A DNA stretch of 64,000 nt from positions 221,001 through 285,000 of the forward strand of contig JAQGDQ010000173.1 of assembly GCA_030141605.1 (NCBI GenBank), in the 5' to 3' direction. The stretch comes from Tubiluchus corallicola (taxonomy: Eukaryota > Priapulida > Priapulimorpha > Priapulimorphida > Tubiluchidae). Position numbers and translations under genes: made by a program. Shown piece after piece: positions 23,883-34,327 of this stretch; position 1 is the first letter of the stretch, and every line of letters begins with the position of its first letter. Below the pieces are notes generated by a model that was not told where the DNA came from, did not search any database, and saw only the letters and a program-made list of their open reading frames with translations.

Positions 23883-24627
23883 GCTGGTATATATATATAT
23901 ATAAGATTCGAGGCTACATCTTTGACGACGGCACCATTTGCGGCGATCTATATATCAAAAGAAAAGTCTTGATCTAGTGTCGTGCCATTGGGGGTTTATT
24001 TTTCGAATCGGGCCCACCGGGAGGAACAGGGGGTGCAAAAAACCTCCAAAAATGGCCATTTTTCGGCCGTTTTTTGCAAAAAATTGCAAAACTTATACCC
24101 TTATTTCTAGAGAACGGAATGTGCCAGGAGCGGTGTCAATAATGGTTAGATAGCCCATTCAGCGGTGGGTGTAGTAGGCGTATTTAGAATACGCGAGAGG
24201 GCCTCGGTCTCCTGTAACGGATGTTTTCCCGGACCGATCTCCCGATTTTTTCGAAGTTTTGGGCAAACAGCCTATAGGAAAAACGTTCTAGCGGTGTTCA
24301 GTGGCACTCTTGGAAGAGATATACACCTCTTTAGAAAAAGGAAGAACAGGGCTACACGATGATGTGGGCCGTGCTTTAGAACACGTCCACCAAGAGGAGT
24401 GCCGACGAGTTAATTAGATGTTCTATTTTCGGCAATTTTCGCTTGGAAAACTGCTGACGCAGAGCTATTGTTCTGACATCATCCATTATACTCTGCTTAT
24501 AACCTTATAACTTTAGTTCAGTAAAAGCTGCTGCTCGCTTCACGTTGTAAATGAGGACCATGTAGGATGTTCGCGTATTTTTTATTATAAGTGGATTTAT
24601 ACGCAATTTTTGCAGGGCCTTTGCTAG
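23883..24627. repeat. Tandemly duplicated ~0.74 kb element, copy 1
   Basis: Starts at a TATATATATAAGATTCGAGG block and ends GGGCCTTTGCTAG. The body matches copy 2 throughout, with blocks such as GATCTAGTGTCGTGCC, AATCGGGCCCACCGGGAGG and AGGAAGAACAGGGCTACACG. The CTAG end and lack of inverted repeats would suit a Helitron-like element, but this is not proven. The open frames in it have no family signature. Confidence 0.7.
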
Positions 24628-24644
24628 TCTATATATTAATTTCT

Positions 24645-25363
24645 CTGGTATGTTATATATATATATATAAGATTCGAGGCTACAGCTTCAACGACGGCAC
24701 CATTTGCGCCGATCTATATATCAAACGAAAGGTCTCGATCTAGTGTCGTGCCGTTGATGGTTTATTTTTTGAATCGGGCCCACCGGGAGGAACGGGTGAC
24801 GAAAAATATTCAAAAATGGCCATTTTTTGCAAAACTTATACCTCTTACTTCTTGAGAACAGGAATGGGCCGATGGTGGTGCTGGCTATGGATAGATAGCC
24901 CGTTCAGCGGTGGGTGTAATAGGCATATTTAGAATTCGCGAGAGGGCCACGGCCATTTTCCTGGACCCGATTCCGGATTTTTTCAAAATTTTGACCAAAC
25001 GGCCTGTCGAAAAAACGTTCTAGCGGCACCTGGTGGGACTCTCGAAAGGAGATATATAGCTCTTTAGAAAGAGGAAGAACAGGGCTACACGATGACCTGG
25101 GCTATATTTTAGGACGCTCCCTTCCAGAGGAGCTGTGATGAGTTGATTGGAGGTTCCGTTTCGCACGATTTTCGCTTGGAAAACTGCTGACGCAAAGCCA
25201 TTGTTCTGACGTCATCCATTATACTCTGCTTATAACCCTATAACTTTAATTCAATAAAAGCTGCTACTGGCATTGCTTTATAAATGAGGACTATGTAGGA
25301 TGTTCGCACATTGTTGATTATAAGTGTATTTATACGAAAAAATTTTTGCGGGGACTTTGCTAG
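24645..25363. repeat. Tandemly duplicated ~0.74 kb element, copy 2
   Basis: Direct repeat of 23883-24627 in the same orientation, with scattered substitutions and small indels, starting at TATATATATAAGATTCGAGG and ending GGGGACTTTGCTAG. The divergence looks like roughly one change in ten by eye, so the duplication or the two insertions are not very recent. Confidence 0.7.
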
Positions 25364-25940
25364 TTATATTATTATTACAGTAATATTAATACACGTATTA
25401 ATTAATTATATGAAACTATAGCTCATATTTCCTTCCATTTTTTTAGCAAATTAACTTTAAATTGCTGTCTGTTTCAATAAATTCATTCTGGTTACTGCCA
25501 TAGTTAGTACTCCTACACACCCAACGTCTACACATTGTACGGATGTATCACTTTAATATACGGGTCCGGCTTGCACCCAGTTTGTCTTTATAACCAATTG
25601 TGGCTTTATACTTTCACATTATGTGCAGAAGTGAACGTAAGAACCCAAGTAATGCAGTATCTGCTTGAAATTGCCATCATGTATTCTAATTTTTATATGA
25701 CTTAAATTCCATAATGCAATTTCTTAAATTTATTTTATAAAGAAGAATATTTTCACAAAACAATTTTTAATTATTGTCAGTAGATATTCGCATAGTGATT
25801 TGAAAATATTCATTATGTGTTTAGAATTCCAAAGATATAGTGCCTATTCATTCCATACAACTTTAGTGCCTATGCCTACTTATGTCTAGAGTTACTAGTC
25901 TTTAGTCTAAGATTTTGACTTTGGCAGAAAATTAGTGGGA

Positions 25941-28900
25941 ATGTCTTGTAGGTTTACTACTGTGCTAAATTCACCGCGTGACCTTACATTGGTAAAGTTG
26001 TTTAATGTACTGCCATGGTATAGCACAGTTCTAGATACGAGTTACTCTGTCCAGCATCCAGCAGTACAGACCTACTTACAGGAAAGTGAGAAGAAATTAT
26101 GAAGTCAGAAAGATTTTTTTACTGTGACTTGAACTCACGTCATAGATATAAGGACACTGCATTGCAATTTCTTTTTTTCTTTTATCGATGAAGCGAGCAT
26201 ACACTGCGCTGACTAAGCATTTTCTTATTGAATTCAACGAAGCCAATTTACTGTTTTGAATTAAGAGTTGAACATACAGACTGTTTTGATCTTTGTTAAA
26301 CAACATATGGACTGCTTTGATCTTTGTTAATACTTCAAGAAAATAATATGTCATACTAGTATGTGTGATATTGCCACGATGGTCCATGTTATAGTATTTG
26401 ATTGTTTAGGGCAAAATTACTCTGGTTTGTTTAACTTTGTTACTGTAATTTAAACCATGAAACCTTTCATTGACTGTTATTTGAACTATACTTATCGTTC
26501 AACATATATACATGTAAATTATAGTTATAGTACATATGGCTATTTTAGTTACATTACATGTTAGTATTGTTCCGTTGCTGACCTTTTCGTTTCGTTATTA
26601 TTTCCGGTGATTTGTTCATATCCCATAATAATTTTATTGATTGTTACATTGTATTATAGATGTGCAGGAATAGTCACAAGCTATAGTATTGTAATGATAT
26701 GATACGACTTGATTTGAGATAGTATAATATAAAATAGTCCATACATTTTGGTGCACTACAAACCAATACTTGCCACTCTGCTGTAAGGAATTTTTCAGGT
26801 GATCATCTAATTACTGATCAGGCAAGACATTAATTAACTTTGTCGCTAAGCACCGCACTGTGACTATTTAATCACTCCCTTGCCAATAATATTATAAAAA
26901 AAAACACATTGTAAATATCTATACTGCGCAAACATTGATTACGTACAATAATGTATTGACTACTTGCTAGCGGCCTATATATGTAATTATGTACGTCCAC
27001 ATTAAAGCTCGGCTTGTATAAATGTGGCATGTGCGAAACTGGCGGCTTTGTTATCAACTTATAGGTTCATAATAATTAATAAAACTCTAGTGTGCCAAAT
27101 GAACTTTTGCTTGTGCAGAAGAAAATCTATATACCCAGTTATTACTGAGAGGTTCTATATACTACTGAGTGTTGCCAAATACACTTAGGATGAGTCCTGA
27201 CACTTTTTGAGTGTGTCTGGAGAATTTCGTGGTTCCGTTATTAACGTAATTCCATTTTTACGAGTAATAGGGGCGCACAAGGGTAAGGGAAGGTATCCAT
27301 TTGCTGGAGAGGACGTTGGCGATAATTCTGTCCCAGATATGATGCAGAATGAACACTTGCAAAAAGAGATGCTGAGTGTAAGAAGGGGCAAAGAAAAAGG
27401 CACATAATCCAAAATTGTAATCCTAACTCTTATAGCTGTGAGTTGTTCTGTGTTAATGATATTTTCCAGTATTAATGTTTTAAATTTTTTGTCCTTTAAT
27501 ATTGCTCAGAACTTTGCGCTATTGTTGAATATATAATAAACAGAATTTATTATAATTTTTATTCATTCTTTTACTTTTAATGTCAAATATCATTCTCTGT
27601 GTGTAGTGTAGATGGTGAAATATTAGGAAGTCAAACGATGAGTCAAAAGTGGGCTTATTAGGAAGTAAATTATGTTTAGATTTCCATGCATTAAAATATA
27701 AACGTTTGTGGTTCTATTTCGTTATTATTTGTCGCCGAATTGCAAAATACACCCATGGCATATACACAAAATAAAAGAGTTAAAAATAGGAGAAATTAAA
27801 AAAGAAAATATGCTCACAACACCACAAATAATAAAAGATTTACAAGACAAGGATTTCACAAGTACACACCACAATTTCAATCTGCTTGTATTTAAAAAAC
27901 CTTTATGTTTAATGTAACCGACATTAACATACTACATAAAAATAGTTTATTTAAAAGGCGAAATCCATCGTAATTTTATCTGTGTGGACTTATTGAATAA
28001 ATATATATATATATATATATATATAAAGTAATGCTTTAGATAGGTAAAAGTTTCTGATACTTTAATCCAGACTCAAAAAGCTGCTGTTATACTTACTGGA
28101 AACCCTCCGTGCTCTTGGATCAGCCACCAGACTCAAAAACGCTGCTGTTATACTTACTGGAAACCCTCCGTGCTCTTGGATCAGCCACCAGACTCAAAAA
28201 GCTGCTGTTATACTTACTGGAAACCCTCCATGCTCTTGGATCAGCCACCAGACTCAAAAACGCTGCTGTTATGCTTACTGGAAACCCTCCATGCTCTTGG
28301 ATCAGCCACCAGACTAAAAAAGCTGCTGTTATACTTACTGGAAACCCTCCATGCTCTTGGATTAGCCACCAGACTCAAAAACGCTGCTGTTATGCTTACT
28401 GGAAACCCTCCGTGCTCTTGGATCAGCCACCAGACTCAAAACGCTGCTGTTATACTTACTGGAAACCCTCCGTGCTCTTGGATCAGCCACCAGACTCAAA
28501 AAGCCGCTGTTATACTTACTGGAAACCCTCCATGCTCTTGGAGCAGCCACCAGACTCAAAAACGCTGCTGTTATGCTTACTGGAAACCCTCCGTGCTCTT
28601 GGATCAGCCACCAGACTCAAAAAGCTGCTGTTATACTTACTGGAAACCCTCCATGCTCTTGGATCAGCCACCAGACTCAAAAAACGCTGCTGTTATACTT
28701 ATTGGAAACCCTCAATGCTCTTGGATCAGCCACCAGACTCAAAAAGCTGCTGTTATACTTACTACAAACCCTCCGTGCTCTTGGATCAGCCACCAGACTC
28801 ATAAAACGCTGCTGTTATACTTACTGGAAATGCAGTTTTGCCTGCAACTGAAAATATTGCCTATGCGTAATTTTAGTAAATTTTTCTGAATCAAAATTAA

Positions 28901-29919
28901 TACCTAGACCAAGTCCTATTTCAGTTAATTGCTCCATATTCATACTAGAAATCTCTTTAAGGGTATACTGCAATGGCACTTGTTCTGATGCATCTGGTAG
29001 TTTGAAAATTACATGGTACACACACACTGAAAGCTAATTAATTTTTGTTTTATTTACAGAAATTTTTAAAAATTCTTCCCCAAACACTTTTATTAACTTG
29101 GGTTTTTTTTAGTGATACAGTTCACAATGCTTTAAAACTCTGCATGCTGTCAGTTAATTAATAGCTCCTTGAATACTGAAGACTAGCACCATCTAGTGGC
29201 TGATCTTGCAGTAATATGTAGCGCAATATATCAACTTTTGGAATGCTGTTTATTGGCACCACCTAGTGTCCGACTTTGTAGTAGTTGTAGTAATCTGCAG
29301 TGGAGCATCGGAGCTTTAAGTGAATTGCTAATTGTTGGCAACATCTAGTGGGTGATTTTGTAGTAACATGAGATCAGTTTTCTCAATTTTTTGAATGCTG
29401 GTGGCAGGTGCCATCTAGTAGCAGACTTTGTAGTAATATGTACTAGAGTATCACAAGTTTACTTTAAATTCTCATTGCTGGCGCCATCAGGTATCCGATT
29501 TTACAGTAATACTTTGTCAGCTATCTCAATTTTTCTTGAATGGTGACAGTGGATGCATTACCACTAGACTAAAACTAAAAGGCTCAAAGTGCTTAATGGT
29601 TTTTTAGAAGAGTAAGATATTGATTGAAATTGTTTAACTGAACTGATAACCAGGTAAAAGGCATAAAGTGTAAAAAATTGTGTCACAAAAACATCATATT
29701 TCTAAGCACGAAAGTAAAATTCAAAATGTGATCACAAAAAACAGTACAAATAAAGGCTTTATGAGAACAATAAATTATTTATTTACACATTCATAAAAAC
29801 TATAATACGGCACATTTGAAAAAATGTTTATTGAAAGTTAGATCTATAATAGCAATTTTTATTACTGTTGTTGCTTTGCTTTTGTTGTTGTTATTGGTGG
29901 TGGTGGTAGTGGTGTTGTG

Positions 29920-29969
<50 letters not shown>

Positions 29970-32248
29970 TACTATTAATATAAATCACATATTAAGCTTT
30001 ATATTGACTTACATAGTCACACTATCAGGAGTGCCTATTATTGTTAAGATCCACGAAATATTTTTACTAAGTTTCTTTCACAATACCATTTTGTATGTAT
30101 ATTTTATTGTATTTTTCTCTTAATCTATGCTGACAAGGATATGCTGTAGCAGATAAACTTCTAGCCTGGATTTGCTGTTTTTCAACCAACAAAATGCACA
30201 GAATTGAACTACTTATCATTTGTCATTGTGTCTGCAGGGCAGTGCATTTCATGTCATAATGCAGTTATTTGATTTACAAGATTTTTTTCTAAATGAGCTG
30301 CACATGATGTAATAATAAAACCAACATTCTAAGCATTGTGAATATGTCTCTCGATAAGCATTTTAGTAGTTTCGTTGTGCGCATGCGCAGTTGCTGTAGT
30401 TTCAAAGGCTAAGTGAACAGCTGTAACTACAATCGTCGCGTGACGTGTGGGTAAAGTAAAAGCGTCTGCCGCATCAGTTCAGTAACTTCAGTTGTTTTGC
30501 ATAAACTTTATTTAATTATGCATTATTCTGTGCTTAGAGAGCAGGATCTTGTGTACGAACAAGAAGAAATGAACTAGGTATAGGTTATAGCTCGATGTTA
30601 AATGTGTTACTATCACATCAGCATCAGCTGCGAGGCGTTGTCAAGTGTACACAAGTGCGTTGTCTGGTACACTTAACCTTTGACCTTTTCACGATCATCA
30701 TCAATTATGAAACTGGGAAAAGGCTTGTCAGAGGCCAAAGGCAATTTTTCAAAAACAATATTACAATAAAATTATGATAATGAACAGTTTGGTATGTTGC
30801 TATTAGAGGAGTGATGTTAAGTGAAAAAAAACAAATAAATAACTGTGCAGATAAGAAACCTGTTAAAAAGGTCTATTCTTAATTTTTGTTAATCTTGATA
30901 TGCACATTAACTAGTATAGCTAGCAAATGAAAAGATAGCACCCGATTTACAAAAAAGAGAACAAAAGAGCAACACGAAATAAACACGTGTAAAAGAAAGT
31001 CAAAGATTTAAATTAAGATTCAGAATAATATAAATTTTGCACAAAACACAATCAGAGAATAATGCAGTAAACATGGAAATTTTTTGTTTATTTATTGTAT
31101 TTAAATGAAACGAATGTACAGCTCAATGGTAGCTAGCTCGTATCTAACCCGGAAGGTCGAGGTACCAGCTCCAGACCGAGTAGTACCGCTGCTTCTTTGC
31201 ACAGGTGTCGTGTCTAAAGCCAGGTTAACTGAGCAACTAGGACAACTTTGTATAGTTAAGTATGTATTGAAGGTTTATATTTGTATTTCATACATGTAAT
31301 TTTGCATAAAGGGCACTGTGTGGAGCCTATAAAATAATCAAATATAATGTAATCATTGCGTAGTGAGAGCAGTTTTTCATAAAACCCTGTAGCAAACTCT
31401 TATAATTCTGAAGGAGTTAAATCACCAGTGGGACCAAAAAGCTCAAAATAAAGAATGAAGATTTTGTATTTACTTCATGGTGCACATATTTTTACCTAAG
31501 AAGCCAACCTGTAAAATTTCAGCTTTGTAACTTTAGCATTCGAGCTAAACACTGGACACACAGATGCACTCATATGCATACACATGCGCACACGCACGCA
31601 CGCACGCGCGCGCGCGCGCGCGCGCACACACACACACACACCCTCACACACATGTACACGCACTCTCTCACACACACTCACACAGGCTGTTTCCTTTATT
31701 AATCAATGGTATAGATGGCATATTATGTCAAAGCACTATATTTACTTAGTAAAATTGTTTATATTTGTAGGTACTTTCCACGTGCAACGGACTTTTCCAA
31801 TTTAATTACAAAGTATAGACATAGATGGCGCTTCTCTAAAGTTGATGACCTGATTTCAATCCAGAGGGAATACCAAGAGATGTTTGATAGTGACACGATG
31901 GAAGATGTGTCTGATGGAACAGCAAACTGTGCAATTAGTGAATTACCACTGAGGCGTAGCCAGTTTAAAACCAGCCTGATATCAGCAAGGTCCACTTTGA
32001 AACAGGTAATTGACTTGACTAACAAATTCAGTAAAGATGCTGACCACCCAGGTCAGTTCAGAAATTGGACAGCCTTGGTGGACCAATGTCTCGTGGAAGA
32101 CACAAAACTGCTGAAAAAAGACGATTTTTTGACCTTAGAGTCTGAAAGTGCTGGTCCTAGTGCAAGGAAGAAAGCAAGGCTTGACCAGAGCTCACCTGAG
32201 CTAGTGTCCAAGCGTCCAGCTTCAGGAAGAGTTGGAGATGGAGCCTAG
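25941..32248 (+). CDS. Unrecognised multi-exon gene (partial model)
   Basis: I see three pieces and do not recognise the family. A likely first exon, 25941-26085, starts MSCRFTTVLNSPRDLTLVKL and ends at a GTGAGA donor (phase 1). An exon at 30238-30308 (acceptor TGTGTCTGCAG, donor GTAATA) encodes QLFDLQDFFLNELHMM and joins in phase to the last exon, 31771-32248. That exon gives 158 aa with KYRHRWRFSKVDDL, a mixed acidic middle, a probable helix pair (SQFKTSLISARSTLKQVI…) and a basic, nuclear-signal-like end (ARKKARLDQ…SKRPASGR). Phases show that at least one exon between 26085 and 30238 is missing from my model. AATAAA at about 33164 is a likely poly(A) signal. The last exon is firm as coding; the rest is tentative. 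Confidence 0.45.
28067..28829. repeat. Minisatellite, 60/61-bp unit, ~12.5 copies
   Basis: Units contain GCTGCTGTTATACTTACTGG, AAACCCTCC(G/A)TGCTCTTGG and ATCAGCCACCAGACTCAAAA. Unit length alternates between 60 and 61 by one extra base, so long open frames appear in several frames; these are by-products of the repeat, not genes. On the minus strand every unit holds CCAGTAAGTATAAC, a splice-donor consensus. Confidence 0.95.
28829..29030 (-). other. Possible minus-strand exon next to the minisatellite
   Basis: On the minus strand an acceptor (AATTAGCTTTCAG) opens about 67 codons without a stop (LPDASEQVPLQYTLKEISS, then NMEQLTEIGLGLGINF) and ends at CCA|GTAAGTAT, a near-perfect donor. I do not recognise the protein. 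It lies inside the plus-strand gene model, so it would be an intronic antisense gene, a pseudogene piece or a part of a repeat. Confidence 0.25.
29184..29495. repeat. Degenerate tandem array of CTCF-like motifs, ~73-bp spacing
   Basis: Five related motifs occur at about 29186 (GCACCATCTAGTGG), 29255 (GGCACCACCTAGTG), 29337 (GGCAACATCTAGTGG), 29407 (GGTGCCATCTAGTAG) and 29480 (GGCGCCATCAGG). Each is followed by a GATTTTGTAGTAATA-like block. The core matches the reverse of the CTCF consensus (CCASYAGRKGGCRS). Spacing is 70-82 bp. Confidence 0.5.
29880..29985. repeat. Trinucleotide microsatellite (GTT/GGT then ATT)
   Basis: A simple run of TTG/GTGG followed by ATT repeats (about 29920-29970). 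The poly-Ile and poly-Asn open frames here are simple-sequence by-products. Confidence 0.9.
30419..30723 (+). repeat. Dispersed repeat, copy A
   Basis: Shares a ~300-base alignment by eye with the reverse complement of 39752-40066: blocks GTGGGTAAAG, GCAGGATCTTG, TTGTCAAGTGTACA and ACCTTTGACC occur in the same order. No clear termini or target duplications were found. Confidence 0.6.
31105..31210 (+). repeat. Weak tRNA-like (SINE?) remnant
   Basis: GCTCAATGGTAGCTAGCTCG resembles a Pol III A box and AAGGTCGAGGTACC a B box at about tRNA spacing, but the anticodon stem does not pair. It may be a decayed tRNA-derived SINE. Confidence 0.25.
31580..31690. repeat. CA/CG dinucleotide microsatellite
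   Basis: A run of CACG, then CG (about 31606-31625), then CA repeats. The Arg/Thr/His-rich open frames over it are by-products. Confidence 0.9.
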
Positions 32249-34327
32249 ACGTTAAAAAGATTCTACAAGCCTCCTCTTTCCAAGTGCAGTAAAGCTACAA
32301 ATGTTTAGGTGCCATTCACCGACTCAGTTGCCTAAACTAGGGTCACAAAAATTCCTGCTTGAAATCTCATTTTCAGAAAAATGTTGTGTGTCTTTAGTAA
32401 TTTAGTTGTTAGTCTTAAAAACACAAATGTTTGTATGTTTCTTCAGTAGAAAACAACAACAAACTCAAGACTTACGATATAATCTGGCTCCTAGATCACT
32501 TGTCCTCCTTATAAAGTGGTACCTTCCCCTCTGCCACCCAGCTTACAAACACTGAAGTATTATTAGGTGACATCATCCAATTTTCCTAGTGAAACCATTG
32601 TAACATAGATGCAATATACCATGGTAACAGCAGTCATCTCATTTGGTGGAGCATGAGCAGCTGAGGAGCTTATGAAGTTACAATGACGAACAGCCGGTTA
32701 AGAGGGGTATAATAGAAACCCAATGAGGTTACAAGAAAACAAATTAGGCCAACAATTAATGATAAAACTGTAGCTATTGTCACGTGTACATTGTTAGTGC
32801 TGTATACTCTCGTAAGTGTAATATTTTGATGTATTGCATTATTAAGAACATGATGTTTTTGTTTGATGCACTTTCTAGTTTGTGATGTTATTATACGTTT
32901 AATTTTGTGTTGAAATGTTCGTTTTAATGTCGTTATGTTATTGTATGTATTATTAATTTTGCTAAGTATAGTATTATACTACTGAGATTAGGCCTACAGT
33001 GTTTTTTACACTCGCGTACTCAGGCAATAATTTATGGCACTTTGCAAGATAGAAGCACTGAAAGATACTTGCCATACTATTTGTAAATAATTGCTATTAT
33101 TGTTAATTTATTTGGTAATTCTATGCACGAAATCAACTCAAATATTGAACACCACTTTTCTTCAATAAATGTGATGATTTAATATTTGTTAAAGCTATAA
33201 ATGTTTGTGGTGTACTAGTGCATTGTGTTTTGTGCTGTGTAACGACACTCATTAAGATTCGACAAAAATGTCAGTTCAGCATTGCTCCTTGATAAAGGTT
33301 TGTTTCAACAACAGTCTTTAACTTGATGAAAAACGAGTTGCACTAAAAAGAACAATGATTTTTGTTGTTCTTAAAAACCCTTGTCCAAAAATGATAAAAA
33401 GTTAACCTGTAATTTTTTTATTTTAAGACATAATACTAAATTCTTGATACCACATCATGCACACTCTACTCATGGACAATAATACCACTAAATTTTAAAC
33501 AATGTTAAACATCATAATAATGTCAACCAGTCACATGGTAAAAATTCACATTCTTTGCATTCTTTTCATTAAAAAACTAAACAGCCGTATTGTCAAATAA
33601 GCAAGTGCATCTGATTCTTTATATTTAGCTTTTACTATGCAACCATGTTTATGAAAATAATTCGTTAATTATACACAAAAATATGTATACATAAATATGT
33701 TAAAGAATTAACATTTTACTCTATCTATGCAGATAATAAAGACAATTCAATGTAATTCATTAATTTAACATGAAATGGCAAACAGCACTTGACAAATGGT
33801 ATGTTGCCTTCAAATATATAGATGACAGACAGATTCATGGACGGTAGTTGAAGTTAAGTATCAAACTAAATTTTAAATTGAATTGAACTTTAAATTTTAA
33901 TAAGAAAATCAAACACGTGAAATTTAATTTAATAAAAAAGAAAGCTATCATCAATAAATCTGTAAGATATATTTATTTATGAATATTTATGGATGCCAAA
34001 TTTGTTAAAGTGCATTATCTTTAACACTATTTTACAAAGCACAAAATCTTATAGAATATTCGTTGTTTGATAAACATGCAATGAAAATGATTTTTCACTA
34101 TTAATCGTACTTGAGAAAAAAGTATCATTGTTCATACAAAACTTACAAAATTTACCTTTTAAGAACTGCTTAACAAAGCCTAGTGTGTTGTACCAGCCAA
34201 TGGCAGGGTAGATAAGTCTAACTCTGCTGATTAATATTAATTATAAATTTAGATATTCTGGCATGATCATGTTATAGTAATCAATCCAAAAATTTTGTTT
34301 GAGATTAAATACAAGTTGGGAAAAATC
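32249..34327. other. Convergent 3' flanks, no gene seen
   Basis: AT-rich DNA between the stop of the unrecognised plus-strand gene (32248) and the stop of the minus-strand TNF-like gene (34328). It probably contains both 3' UTRs. AATAAA at about 33164 would serve the plus-strand gene. No repeats with clear ends were identified. Confidence 0.4.

Noticed and set aside
27185-27412. Pair of opposite open frames of 66-75 aa
   Set aside because: No acceptor with a pyrimidine tract, no recognised motif and no phase link to neighbouring exons.
28109-28889. Three overlapping open frames of 90-240 aa
   Set aside because: The 60/61-bp minisatellite is open in several frames because the unit lacks stops; the repeats are identical at DNA level rather than protein level.
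29800-29988. Poly-Asn protein
   Set aside because: Translation of the ATT microsatellite on the minus strand.
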